A program made the position numbers and the translations under genes. Source: Desulfitobacterium_A nosdiversum (GTDB lineage: Bacteria; Bacillota; Desulfitobacteriia; Desulfitobacteriales; Desulfitobacteriaceae). From it: a stretch of DNA of 64,000 bases. Under the pieces are notes generated by a model. It did not search any database. It had not been told where the DNA came from and saw nothing but the letters and a program-made list of their open reading frames with translations. Positions 1 through 9,210 of this stretch are shown here, piece after piece; positions within the stretch are counted from its first letter, which is position 1; every line of letters starts with the position of its first letter. The stretch covers positions 744,001 through 808,000 of the forward strand of contig NZ_CP172056.1 of assembly GCF_049860565.1 (NCBI RefSeq). The letters are read 5' to 3'.

Positions 1-11
1 AATCTTCAATC

Positions 12-1238
12 TTACTTAGTTTCGGAAGAGCTAACTGATTGGTTCGGATTATTGCGCTCAACCCCACTGTTTAATATAGTGACTTCTGCATTGACTTCAA
101 CGGGTAACTCCTGCAGCGTATTTTTCCAATTACTACGGACTTCCTTCCATATACTCGGCTTATTTTGTTCAATATGCCGGCCTATTCCTAGAAAATCGCT
201 TGAAACCTCTTTTTCTTTGCTAATTACTGAGTAACATTCCTTTTCTATGGCTTGTGCAATCATTTTCTCTACATCTTTTGTAAACCCTGCCCAATCTTCA
301 ATTGGCATTGCCGGCTGGGTGCCTTTAATTTCGTCGATCGTCGCTTTCGCATTGATCTTATAATTAAAATGAAGTCCTTTTTCATCCTGAGTGACGCTAT
401 ATTTTGCTTTAGAACTTGTGACCTTAACAGCAACACTAACCCCATTCATTTCCTCTGTGCTGATATAACGAATACTTATTTGGTTTTCTAACCACATATA
501 GCCTTTTGTTTCCTGATCCGTTAGATAGCTGGTAAGCTTACCTCCATCAATTACCCCGACTCCTGAAATTCGAAGTTCCTCTGCTTCTCCTTCTTTACTC
601 CCTTGGTATTCAATTCCGCCTTCTCCCGGCTGCAGCCGATCGACAAGCGGAATAACAGGAACCTGCCCTTCCCGGGATATCAAAGTAAGATAATGCCCAA
701 TCCTCGTGACAGGAAATGTAGAGACACCTTTATTCTCAATCCTTCCAAGAAGGCTTAAAGCAGGCAGCGTATCACTGCGAAGCTTGGTATTCAAAATATC
801 CCTGGCCTTTCCCTTAGCTACAAGCATATACATTGTTCTCCTGAACTGGTAAAATCTTTGAAACGGATCAATTATCGGACTAATCCCCGATTTTGCCAAA
901 TCTTCGCCGATGATCAATACTTTGGTCGTCCCCAGAAAAGGATGCCGGTCAAAAACCTGATATAATTGCTCATCACTGACTGGAGCATGAGCCGTTTCTA
1001 TGCTTACTGTCCAATTCGTAATCTCTGATCCGCCTTGCCCGCCTTTTTTAGGCTGAGCCACTTGATAGGTCAAAATCAAATCTCCAGGTTTTTCACCTTG
1101 ATCAACGCCAATGGCCATTACGAAAGCCAGCTGCTCCACCTCCTTTTTTCCCCAGCATCCTTCGAGAAAAAGAAGTGAAATGATAAGAAGGAGGATCAGC
1201 GTCCGTTTACAGATTTTCTTTTTATTCTTTGCTTCCAC
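12..1238 (-). CDS. gerC: Ger(x)C family spore germination lipoprotein (GerC subunit)
   Basis: Lipoprotein subunit of a GerA-type germinant receptor, which acts at the spore inner membrane. The 408-residue product begins with a basic stretch and a hydrophobic segment ending in a lipobox (LLFLEGC), followed by GKKEVEQLAFVMAIGVDQ, typical of the Ger(x)C N-terminus. The GTG at 1238 is preferred because GGGGGGTGAG lies just upstream; in-frame ATGs at 1268 and 1253 have worse spacing. It overlaps the 3' end of gerB by about 43 bases, which suggests translational coupling. It is the last gene of a gerA-gerB-gerC operon. Length and order are those of classical receptors. Which germinant is recognised cannot be read from the sequence. 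Confidence 0.93.
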   Translation of the reverse strand: MEAKNKKKICKRTLILLLIISLLFLEGCWGKKEVEQLAFVMAIGVDQGEKPGDLILTYQVAQPKKGGQGGSEITNWTVSIETAHAPVSDEQLYQVFDRHPFLGTTKVLIIGEDLAKSGISPIIDPFQRFYQFRRTMYMLVAKGKARDILNTKLRSDTLPALSLLGRIENKGVSTFPVTRIGHYLTLISREGQVPVIPLVDRLQPGEGGIEYQGSKEGEAEELRISGVGVIDGGKLTSYLTDQETKGYMWLENQISIRYISTEEMNGVSVAVKVTSSKAKYSVTQDEKGLHFNYKINAKATIDEIKGTQPAMPIEDWAGFTKDVEKMIAQAIEKECYSVISKEKEVSSDFLGIGRHIEQNKPSIWKEVRSNWKNTLQELPVEVNAEVTILNSGVERNNPNQSVSSSETK

Positions 1239-2305
1239 GTGCTCACCCCCCATAGTAGGACAACCCATACCATTGCTAACGGTAGAATAAAGTAACGATC
1301 CGCAAAAGTAATTGCATTTAAAAGATCAACACCTCGGTACGAAGTCCATGCAATACCCGCTACAATTGGAATGACTAGGATATGGGCGACCCATTTTTTT
1401 ATTTTAAAGACGAACTGAGCTCCCCAAAAAGCCAAGAAATATAAGGCTGAGATCTTGATGAGATGTGCCCCCATCCATATGATGGTAAAAACAGATTCTA
1501 CTCCGGCAATTGTATGAGGTATTTCGATCATTTTGCCGAGCGTCAGCAATCCATAAGTTAATCTTGTCGTCTCAGTCGGACCAAATACCCAAATCTCAAC
1601 AAGCGTAATAATCATATCGAACAGCCCTGCCATAAAAAAAATAAGCCAAACTTGAACCCTCATATGTTTAATATCTTTTTGATTTCGGGGTAAAAACTTA
1701 ATAAGACCTCCCAGAATTAAAATAAATTCCATGGGCCATGGAATGCCTTGAATAGCCCCGTATAGCAAAGGTTTAAATCCGTTTTCGAGGAACGGAAAAA
1801 GCTCTCCCGGCTCAAAACGCGGAATGGATAAAAGAGCTGTCCCTACCAAAGCTACCACAATAATTGGAAAGACAATCTCTGAAAAACGGGCTAGAACTTC
1901 AATTCCAGCATAGACCATCATTAAGATCAAAGGCAGCCCTGAAAGGATAAAAACCCAACGTGGTGTCAAGGGTAAAATCGAACGAGTATACATATCGCAG
2001 CTTTGTCCAAAAAGCAGTCCTCCAAAATAAGCGGCAGTAAGGAATATAAGAATTCCAAAGAGCTTTCCTATCCACTTGCCGAGAATTATTTCGGAAATCT
2101 CAAAAAGATTTTTTCGGGGATATCTTTCTGCTAAGGTCATGATCATAATTCCGAAGGGAACCCCAAAAAGAAATGCAGGAACAACTGCCATCCAGCCGTC
2201 ACGTCCTGCTGAGCCAGCCATAACTGTCCCTACGGGGAAAAAAGTCGCACCTAAGGCAACACTCGTACCTAACATCAAAAACTGATGTGTAGATATTCTC
2301 TCCAT
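1196..2305 (-). CDS. gerB: GerAB-type spore germination permease (GerB subunit)
   Basis: Integral membrane subunit of a germinant receptor, from the endospore GerAB/APC-superfamily permease group. The 369 residues contain about ten hydrophobic segments. They open with ISTHQFLMLGTSVALGATFF, the usual first helix of the family, and end in a basic tail. The ATG follows directly on the stop of gerA, with GGGGGG about ten bases upstream. Family knowledge places this subunit as the germinant-binding transporter-like component working with GerA and GerC. Specificity is not predictable here. Confidence 0.93.
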   Translation of the reverse strand: MERISTHQFLMLGTSVALGATFFPVGTVMAGSAGRDGWMAVVPAFLFGVPFGIMIMTLAERYPRKNLFEISEIILGKWIGKLFGILIFLTAAYFGGLLFGQSCDMYTRSILPLTPRWVFILSGLPLILMMVYAGIEVLARFSEIVFPIIVVALVGTALLSIPRFEPGELFPFLENGFKPLLYGAIQGIPWPMEFILILGGLIKFLPRNQKDIKHMRVQVWLIFFMAGLFDMIITLVEIWVFGPTETTRLTYGLLTLGKMIEIPHTIAGVESVFTIIWMGAHLIKISALYFLAFWGAQFVFKIKKWVAHILVIPIVAGIAWTSYRGVDLLNAITFADRYFILPLAMVWVVLLWGVSTWKQRIKRKSVNGR

Positions 2306-3880
2306 CTATTTTGTTCCCCCCGAGCCCGAATTTGGGTCTTCCACATCAATAAGCTTCGGTTTTTTCTTCATAGCCCACCAAGGAGCTCTGACGAACGTGT
2401 CCTGCAGTAATGCCCGAATCCGGAGAGGAGCGATTGGGCTTAAATAGGGGACCCCAAAGGAACGAAGACTGAGCAAATGAATAAGCCCCGCATAAAGTCC
2501 AATTCCCAGTCCATAAAAACCCATAGAACCTGCCAAGAACATCAAAGGATACCGGATAAGACGAATCGCAATTCCTAAATCATAAGCGGGAATCGCATAA
2601 CTTGCCACTGCGGTAATTCCAATGACAATAACCATCAAAGGGCTCACAAGACTCGCTTTAACTGCAGCATCCCCGATGACCAATGCCCCGACAATTCCAA
2701 TGGTCTGTCCCACAGGCTTCGGCAGGCGAAGCCCTGCTTCTTGCAGAATTTCCAAAGTCAAAGTCATAAGCAAAGCTTCAATCAAAGCCGTAAAAGGTAC
2801 TCCCTCCCGTCCAGCCGCAATGCTCATTGCCAAGGATGTTGGAAGAATCTCCTGATGAAAGGTTGTCACTGCAATATAAAGACTCGGTGCAAGAACTGAA
2901 ATTACTGCACCTAAGTAACGTATCATGCGAACCAGAGAAGTAATCATTGCCCGTTCATAATAATCCTCACTGACTTGCATAAGCTTAGATAATGTGATTG
3001 GAACCATTAAAACCGTCGGCGTCCCATCCGTCATAATTGCAACCCGACCCTCTAATAAATTAGCAGCAATAACATCGGGTCGTTCTGTATGATAAATCGT
3101 AGGAAATGGTGAATAAGGTGCATCTTCAATCATTTCTTCGAGATAATCTCCAGCGACTACCCCGTCTATTTCAACTTTGCTTAAACGTTGAAGGACTTCA
3201 GATAAAACATCTGAGTTTACTACTTTTTCAACATAGCAAACAACCACATCCGTTTTTGATAATTCACCGATTTTTAAAGAAACAATGCGTAAGGAAGGAT
3301 GCTTAATCCTCCTTCTGAGCAAAGAGGTATTCGTTCTTAATGTTTCCGTAAAACCCTCTTGCGGTCCGCGGATTGACGACTCAACCTGGGGTTCAGAAAC
3401 TGCCCGCGAAGCCCAACCCCTTGCTCCAATATGAAGCGCTTCCTGAAAACCTTCAAAAAAGAGGACGGCATCTCCAGATAAAATGCTATCAATGGCCTCC
3501 CCCATTTTGGTTATCTTTTTAACTTCGTTTGCCGGTGCTAAAAAATTGAGAACATTATCAACAATATTTTTCCCTGTAAATTTATTAAAATCAGGGTCTA
3601 CAGGCATATCAACCATTAAAACCTTCAGGATAAATTGGTTTAAAAGGGCTTTATCAATTAACCCATCGACTACTGCAAGTAGACACGTTGTTTCCTGATC
3701 AGCACGCAAATAAAATTCGCGAAAAATAATATCGCTGCTTTTCTCAAGTTCCTCACGGATTCTTTGACTTGATAACGGTTGATCTCTCTCTTGATCAATG
3801 CTTAGAGCGGGGGACTTACGGACCTTTCGCACGTGGGGTCTTATTGTCAGGTCTTTGATCATTTTCAGCCAGCTCTTCAA
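2306..3880 (-). CDS. gerA: GerA family spore germination protein (GerA subunit)
   Basis: Large subunit of the germinant receptor: a soluble N-terminal half followed by a C-terminal membrane part with several helices. Family hallmarks include the stretch around VAIMTDGTPTVLMVP, the PTSLAMSIAAGREGVPFTA segment and LPKPVGQTIGIVGALVIGDA. The TTG at 3880 (524 residues) is chosen because AAGGGGG sits a few bases upstream. An ATG at 3928 would add 16 residues, but it starts within a few bases of the terminator hairpin of the upstream gene and has no Shine-Dalgarno sequence. First gene of the gerA-gerB-gerC operon, with the gerB ATG immediately after its stop. Confidence 0.92.
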   Translation of the reverse strand: MKSWLKMIKDLTIRPHVRKVRKSPALSIDQERDQPLSSQRIREELEKSSDIIFREFYLRADQETTCLLAVVDGLIDKALLNQFILKVLMVDMPVDPDFNKFTGKNIVDNVLNFLAPANEVKKITKMGEAIDSILSGDAVLFFEGFQEALHIGARGWASRAVSEPQVESSIRGPQEGFTETLRTNTSLLRRRIKHPSLRIVSLKIGELSKTDVVVCYVEKVVNSDVLSEVLQRLSKVEIDGVVAGDYLEEMIEDAPYSPFPTIYHTERPDVIAANLLEGRVAIMTDGTPTVLMVPITLSKLMQVSEDYYERAMITSLVRMIRYLGAVISVLAPSLYIAVTTFHQEILPTSLAMSIAAGREGVPFTALIEALLMTLTLEILQEAGLRLPKPVGQTIGIVGALVIGDAAVKASLVSPLMVIVIGITAVASYAIPAYDLGIAIRLIRYPLMFLAGSMGFYGLGIGLYAGLIHLLSLRSFGVPYLSPIAPLRIRALLQDTFVRAPWWAMKKKPKLIDVEDPNSGSGGTK

Positions 3881-3935
3881 ATTATCAACCCCCTTCCTGC
3901 GCTTATTTTCGGCTAAATTTCTATCCATTATGCAA

Positions 3936-3973
3936 AAAAATGGAGAGCAGGTAATACCTGCTCTCCATTTTTA
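3936..3973 (-). terminator. Rho-independent terminator after the pyruvate:ferredoxin oxidoreductase gene
   Basis: Near-perfect inverted repeat with arms around GGAGAGCAGG and CCTGCTCTCC and a very short loop, flanked by A5-7 on one side and T5 on the other. It would therefore work in either direction. It closes the minus-strand por transcript and insulates the germination operon. Confidence 0.88.
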
Positions 3974-3996
3974 AATTCTACTGATTCAGTTGAAAC

Positions 3997-6900
3997 TTAG
4001 TCCCATTTTTGATCTGCAAGACGTTTATATGAGTCATAACGCACTTGAGCGAACTTCTCAGCGCCAGCGAAGAGTTCTTCTGCTGTTTCCGGGAAAGTTC
4101 TCATCAAAGAGGTATAACGGACTTCACCCATGAGGAAGTCACGGAAAGGTGCGGTAGGCTCTTTGGAATCAATCGTAAATGGATTCTTGCCTTGCTCTGC
4201 AGTATCCGGGTTGAAGCGATACAGATGCCAGTAGCCCGTTTCAACAGCTTTCTTAGCTTCACTGACACTCTTCATCATACCTGCTTTAAGGCCATGGTTA
4301 ATACAAGGAGCATAAGCAATGATCAGCGAAGGTCCGTTATAAGCCTCTGCTTCTTTAATGGCTTTAAGGGCTTGTGACATGTTCGCACCCAAGGCAATTT
4401 GGGCGACATAGACATATCCGTAGCTCATAGCCATCATACCGAGGTCTTTCTTACGGATTTTCTTACCTGAAGCAGCAAACTTAGCGACAGCAGCACGAGG
4501 TGTCGCCTTAGAAGACTGTCCGCCGGTGTTGGAATAAACTTCAGTGTCTACAACGAGAACATTCACATCATCACCGGAAGCAAGAACATGGTCTAAACCG
4601 CCATAACCGATATCATAAGCCCAACCGTCTCCACCAAGGATCCATTGGGACTTTTTAACAAGATGGTCTTTTTTAAGGGTGATTTCTTTAATAAGTTCAC
4701 TGTCTCCTTGATAATCGTCAAGAAGTTCAAGAACCTTGGCTGCCGCCGTCTTAGAAGCTTCAGCCTCATTCATTCCCCGAAGCCATTCTTGGAAAGCTTC
4801 TTTAAGCTCACCGCTGATTTCGGTTTCTAAGGCTTCCTTCACAAGAGCTGCTAATTTTTCACGTTGTTGACGAGCTCCTAAGAACAAACCATAACCAAAC
4901 TCGGCATTATCTTCAAACAAGGAATTCGCCCAAGCCGGACCTTTGCCTTCTTTATTCACAGTGTAAGGTACGGAAGGAGAACTGCCGCCCCAAATGGAGC
5001 TGCAACCTGTTGCGTTAGCAATCATCATGCGATCGCCAAAGAGCTGAGTGAGGAGCTTAACATAAGCAGTTTCGCCGCATCCCGGGCAAGCGCCATTGAA
5101 TTCGAGAAGCGGTTGGGCAAATTGACTGTTTTTAACAGAATTCAACTCAAAACGTTTGCTCTTATCAGAAAGAGTCATAGCGTATTCCCAGTTAGCAGCT
5201 TGCATTTCTTCCTCAGGCGCAAGGACCATTTCAAGCGCTTTTTCTTTAGCCGGGCAGACATCGACACAGTTTCCGCAACCTGTGCAATCCAGTGTACTGA
5301 CTTGAATGCGGAATTGAAGACCGGCTGCCTCTTTACCGATGGCTTTTTTGCCAATAAACGTTTCAGGAGCCTTAGCCGCTTCTTCCTCATCCATCAAGAA
5401 CGGACGAATTGCCGCATGCGGACAAACATAGGAACATTGGTTGCATTGGATACATTGATCTATTTTCCATTTTGGAACGGAAACAGCAATTCCGCGTTTC
5501 TCATAAGCTGCAGTACCCAAAGGAAGCGTTCCATCTTCACGTCCAATGAAGGCACTAACAGGGAGGCTTTCTCCATCCATAGCGTTCATAGGAATCATGA
5601 TTTTGCTGATAAATTCCGGTACTTCTTTTGTTGCAGCAGCTTCAGCCGCAGCATCAGTTGCGGCAGCCCAAGATGCAGGTACCTCTACTTTGACAAGAGA
5701 AGATACGCCGTGGTCAATTGCTGCATTATTCATGTCAACGATGTTTTGACCTTTTTTGCCATAGGACTTAACAACAGATTCTTTTAAGTAACCGATTGCA
5801 ACATCAGTCGGAATTACATTTGCCAATTTAAAGAAGGCAGCCTGCATAATCATGTTGATGCGAGAACCCAGTCCAATTTTACGGCCAATGGAAACAGCAT
5901 CAATGATATAGAAGTTAATGTCATTTTTCGCAATGTATTGTTTTAAAGAAGCAGGAATTTTTTCATCTAATTCTTCGGGTTTCCATTGCGTATTAAGAAC
6001 AAAAATCCCGCCTTTTTTAAGGCCTCTGACTAAGTCATATTTACCAACATACGCTTGGTTATGGCAAGCAACATAGTTTGCGCTGGTAACGTAATATGGT
6101 GATTTAATATTTTTCTTACCAAACCGTACATGGGAAATGGTAATACCGCCCGATTTCTTACTGTCATATTGGAAATAAGCTTGGGCTGACATATCGGTAT
6201 GGTCACCAATAATTTTAATCGCTTGTTTGTTTGCACCAACAGTACCATCTGAACCTAAGCCCCAGAACTTACAGGCAATTACACCTTCTGGTGCGGTATC
6301 GATGATTTCATCTTCAGGCAGCGATTTATTCGTTACATCATCAATAATACCAATAGTGAAACCATTTTTCGGCTCAACGGCATTTAAGTTTTTATAGGCA
6401 GCAAGAATTTGTGAAGGAGTTGTGTCTTTGGAACCTAATCCGTAACGTCCGCCAACAATTACAGGTTTCAGCTCACTGGCATAGAAAGCGTCCTTAATAT
6501 CGAGATAGAGGGGCTCTCCAGCAGAACCTGGCTCTTTTGTGCGGTCAAGGACGGCGATTTTCTTAACAGTCTTAGGCATAACCTTAAACAGGTATTTCGA
6601 AGAGAATGGACGGAATAGATGAACTTTAACTACGCCAACCTTTTCCCCTTTAGCCATTAAATAGTCGATTGTTTCCTCAATGGTATCGCAAACCGAACCC
6701 ATAGCAATGATGACACGATCAGCGTCTTCAGCACCATAATATTGGAAAGGATGATATTCACGACCTGTTATTTTTTGATATTCTTGCATATAATGCTCAA
6801 CAATATCAGGAATTGCATCATAGAAGGAATTTGCAACTTCACGATTTTGGAAATAAATATCTCCATTTTGAGCAGATCCGCGAAGTACAGGATGTTCAGG

Positions 6901-7524
6901 ATTGAGAGCACGCTCGCGGAATGCTTGAAGAGTATCACGGTCTAAAAGTTTAGCGACATCTTCATAATCTGTAACTTCAATTTTTTGAATTTCATGAGAT
7001 GTACGGAAACCGTCAAAAAAATGCAGGAACGGTACACGCCCTTTAATCGCTGCTAGATGAGCAATAAAACCTAAGTCTAAAGCTTCTTGTACGCTATGCG
7101 AAGAAAGTTCAGCAAAACCAGTGCTGCGTACTGCCATGACATCTTGGTGATCACCAAAAATTGAAAGTGCATGAGCTGCTAAGGCACGGGCACTAACGTG
7201 GAATACACCGGGAAGCAATTCACCTGCGATCTTGTACATATTCGGAATCATAAGGAGTAGGCCTTGAGAAGCAGTATATGTTGTTGTTAATGCACCTGAT
7301 TGGAGAGAACCATGAACTGCACCAGCAGCACCAGCTTCAGACTGCATTTCTACAACCTTTACAGTTTGACCGAATATATTTTTCTTTTGATGAGCAGCCC
7401 ATTCGTCCACATGTTCGGCCATTGTCGAAGAGGGAGTAATGGGGAAGATGGCAGCGACTTCTGTAAATGCATATGATGCATGTGCTGCCGCTTCGTTACC
7501 ATCCATGGTCTTCATTTTTGCCAT
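3997..7524 (-). CDS. nifJ: Pyruvate:ferredoxin (flavodoxin) oxidoreductase, single-chain
   Basis: Oxidatively decarboxylates pyruvate to acetyl-CoA and CO2 and reduces ferredoxin; it is the central cytosolic enzyme of anaerobic pyruvate metabolism. The 1175-residue single chain has the fused domain order: N-terminal pyruvate-binding domain (ITPSSTMAEHVDEWAA), a gamma-type domain (GLGSDGTVGANKQAIK), and a two-cluster ferredoxin domain near residues 690-755 (CIQCNQCSYVCP and CTGCGNCVDVCP). The C-terminal thiamine pyrophosphate domain has GACPGCGET and GDGWAYDIGYGG. The ATG at 7524 is chosen because AAGGAGG lies nine bases upstream; the ATG at 7533 abuts that sequence. It is a monocistronic unit between a bofA-side terminator and its own terminator. 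Confidence 0.97.
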   Translation of the reverse strand: MAKMKTMDGNEAAAHASYAFTEVAAIFPITPSSTMAEHVDEWAAHQKKNIFGQTVKVVEMQSEAGAAGAVHGSLQSGALTTTYTASQGLLLMIPNMYKIAGELLPGVFHVSARALAAHALSIFGDHQDVMAVRSTGFAELSSHSVQEALDLGFIAHLAAIKGRVPFLHFFDGFRTSHEIQKIEVTDYEDVAKLLDRDTLQAFRERALNPEHPVLRGSAQNGDIYFQNREVANSFYDAIPDIVEHYMQEYQKITGREYHPFQYYGAEDADRVIIAMGSVCDTIEETIDYLMAKGEKVGVVKVHLFRPFSSKYLFKVMPKTVKKIAVLDRTKEPGSAGEPLYLDIKDAFYASELKPVIVGGRYGLGSKDTTPSQILAAYKNLNAVEPKNGFTIGIIDDVTNKSLPEDEIIDTAPEGVIACKFWGLGSDGTVGANKQAIKIIGDHTDMSAQAYFQYDSKKSGGITISHVRFGKKNIKSPYYVTSANYVACHNQAYVGKYDLVRGLKKGGIFVLNTQWKPEELDEKIPASLKQYIAKNDINFYIIDAVSIGRKIGLGSRINMIMQAAFFKLANVIPTDVAIGYLKESVVKSYGKKGQNIVDMNNAAIDHGVSSLVKVEVPASWAAATDAAAEAAATKEVPEFISKIMIPMNAMDGESLPVSAFIGREDGTLPLGTAAYEKRGIAVSVPKWKIDQCIQCNQCSYVCPHAAIRPFLMDEEEAAKAPETFIGKKAIGKEAAGLQFRIQVSTLDCTGCGNCVDVCPAKEKALEMVLAPEEEMQAANWEYAMTLSDKSKRFELNSVKNSQFAQPLLEFNGACPGCGETAYVKLLTQLFGDRMMIANATGCSSIWGGSSPSVPYTVNKEGKGPAWANSLFEDNAEFGYGLFLGARQQREKLAALVKEALETEISGELKEAFQEWLRGMNEAEASKTAAAKVLELLDDYQGDSELIKEITLKKDHLVKKSQWILGGDGWAYDIGYGGLDHVLASGDDVNVLVVDTEVYSNTGGQSSKATPRAAVAKFAASGKKIRKKDLGMMAMSYGYVYVAQIALGANMSQALKAIKEAEAYNGPSLIIAYAPCINHGLKAGMMKSVSEAKKAVETGYWHLYRFNPDTAEQGKNPFTIDSKEPTAPFRDFLMGEVRYTSLMRTFPETAEELFAGAEKFAQVRYDSYKRLADQKWD

Positions 7525-7708
7525 TGGATACATCCTCCTTAAACTAATGAAATAAATTTATACTGTTTTTTAATGGATTCTATTTCTATCTTTCTTGCCT
7601 TTTAAATTGAATCTTGTGTACTTTGGTTCAAATCCTTACCATGTTGAATCCAAAACTTATTTCTTTTAGAAAAGATAGAATTTTAAGAAATACCTTAAAA
7701 AACAGATT

Positions 7709-7745
7709 AGGGGCACTATTCCGGTCAGTCCCTGAATAGTCCCCT
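7709..7745 (-). terminator. Rho-independent terminator after the dnaX-ybaB-recR-bofA cluster
   Basis: Inverted repeat with arms AGGGGACTATTC and GAATAGTGCCCCT (minus strand, one bulge), followed within about eight bases by six T residues. It lies about 75 bases past bofA. The rest of the interval 7525-7820 is AT-rich and must hold the por promoter, but no convincing -35/-10 pair was found. Confidence 0.7.
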
Positions 7746-7820
7746 TTATGCTATTCCCAGTATACTCTCGGCCTGTTTCATTCGTCAAGATGGAAAACAA
7801 TGTGTGAAAAAATATACAGG

Positions 7821-8075
7821 TTAAACTCCTAGTATTTGTAACCCCGCAAGAGCTAATACACCGGGAAAACCTAATAAACCAACGATAACTATCGTAAATA
7901 AATTGATGGGAATTCCAAAGCCTAAGATACTTAACACAAGGTCCAACAGCCATAGCCCTACGATTCCGCCAAGAATATGTATCAAAAGCTTAAGAAATAG
8001 ATTTGGTTTTTTTAAGCTAGAATGAACGACTAATCCCATTAGCACAATCAGCAGACCTAAAAACAAAAAAGTCAT
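7821..8075 (-). CDS. bofA: Pro-sigma-K processing inhibitor BofA family protein
   Basis: Small membrane protein of 84 residues with two to three hydrophobic segments and the family C-terminus NLFTIVIVGLLGFPGVLALA. In Bacillus, BofA holds the SpoIVFB protease inactive in the outer forespore membrane until engulfment signalling. The ATG at 8075 has AAAGGAGG seven bases upstream; an in-frame start at 8096 is less likely. It follows recR, as in Bacillus and many clostridia (dnaX-ybaB-recR-bofA). Confidence 0.85.
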   Translation of the reverse strand: MTFLFLGLLIVLMGLVVHSSLKKPNLFLKLLIHILGGIVGLWLLDLVLSILGFGIPINLFTIVIVGLLGFPGVLALAGLQILGV

Positions 8076-8162
8076 GGTCCTTCCTCCTTTGTCCATCTAG
8101 TCCTAGCTTATGCTTGAACTGATAAAAGAAGAACTGACCGTGACTTTATCCAATATTTTTAC

Positions 8163-8759
8163 TTAAAGTTGGCGGCGGCCTTCTAACGCACGGGCAATGG
8201 TTACTTCATCTGCGTATTCCAAGTCTCCGCCTACAGGAAGTCCATGCGCTATTCGCGTCACTTTAATACCCATCGGCTTCAGAATTTTAGATAAGTACAT
8301 CGCTGTGGCTTCCCCTTCTACTGTCGGATTCATAGCCATAATGACTTCCTGAACTCCGTCAAGACGCTTCAAAAGCTGCTGAACGGTTAACTGTTCCGGA
8401 CCAATTCCCTCCAAAGGAGAAATGACACCATGCAAAACATGATATCTTCCTTTAAATTCCCGTGTTTTTTCAAGGGATGCAACATCCCTCGGCTGTTCGA
8501 CAATACAAAGAAGAGAGGAATCTCTTTTGTCACTGCTGCAAATTGAACAGGGATCTTGATCCGTATAATTGCAGCAAACCGAGCATTCTCGAATATTCGT
8601 TAAAGCGTTTTGGATTGCATCTGCTAATGATTCAGCTATCTGTGGCTGTTGAAGAAGATAGAAGGCTAATCGTCCTGCTGTCTTAGGTCCAATTCCCGGA
8701 AGTCTTGAAAGACCTGCTATAAGATCAGCCAAGGGCTGCGGATAATTTAAAAAGTCCAT
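8163..8759 (-). CDS. recR: Recombination mediator RecR
   Basis: Acts with RecF/RecO to load RecA at gaps in DNA. The 198 residues include a helix-hairpin-helix (LPGIGPKTAGRLAF), a four-cysteine zinc finger (C59, C62, C71, C74) and a Toprim domain (LCIVEQPRDVASLEKT and later NPTVEGEATAMYL). Length is standard. Part of the dnaX-ybaB-recR-bofA cluster. Confidence 0.96.
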   Translation of the reverse strand: MDFLNYPQPLADLIAGLSRLPGIGPKTAGRLAFYLLQQPQIAESLADAIQNALTNIRECSVCCNYTDQDPCSICSSDKRDSSLLCIVEQPRDVASLEKTREFKGRYHVLHGVISPLEGIGPEQLTVQQLLKRLDGVQEVIMAMNPTVEGEATAMYLSKILKPMGIKVTRIAHGLPVGGDLEYADEVTIARALEGRRQL

Positions 8760-8788
8760 GATTCTTACTCACTTCTAATAATGGATTG

Positions 8789-9136
8789 TTAGAACAATCC
8801 AGGAATCTTTAACCCACCGGTTAATTTACCCATCTCGGAAGAAGTCATCTCTTCTACTTTACGGAAACCTTCATTAACGGCAGCTTTGATCATATCTTCC
8901 AACATTTCTACATCCTCCGGATCAACTGCCTCAGGTTTAATTTTTAATTCAACAAGTTCCATTTTCCCGCTGACGACAACCTGAACTGCACCTCCCCCCA
9001 CAGAGGCTTCTACAGTTTTAGATTTCAACTCCTCTTGGGTTTTTGCCATTTCTTCCTGCAGCTTTTGGGCTTGTTTTAACATATTACTCATATTTCCCAT
9101 GCCGCCCATATTTCCCATGCCGCCTTTATAACCCAT
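8789..9136 (-). CDS. ybaB: YbaB/EbfC family nucleoid-associated protein
   Basis: DNA-binding dimeric protein usually encoded between dnaX and recR. After a Gly/Met-rich N-terminus (MGNMGGMGNMSNM), the family core AQKLQEEMAKTQEELKSKTV is followed by VEASVGGGAVQVVVSGKMEL. The ATG at 9136 gives 115 residues and sits nine bases after AGGAGC. A GTG at 9145 would overlap that Shine-Dalgarno sequence. The repeated Met-Gly-Gly start is a modest oddity. Confidence 0.93.
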   Translation of the reverse strand: MGYKGGMGNMGGMGNMSNMLKQAQKLQEEMAKTQEELKSKTVEASVGGGAVQVVVSGKMELVELKIKPEAVDPEDVEMLEDMIKAAVNEGFRKVEEMTSSEMGKLTGGLKIPGLF

Positions 9137-9210
9137 ATCATTCACGCTCCTATTTTTATTTAACCAATTTAATTCGGTAAGATGATTGTACTTAAAAAAT
9201 TTATACTTGT

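Noticed and set aside
5113..5787. 224-residue open frame on the plus strand
   Set aside because: It lies wholly antisense to the pyruvate:ferredoxin oxidoreductase ferredoxin domain, has no ribosome-binding site and a cysteine-rich, low-quality composition. It is a mirror of the real gene.
7666..7953. 95-residue minus-strand frame
   Set aside because: It overlaps bofA in another frame and runs through its terminator; composition is not protein-like.
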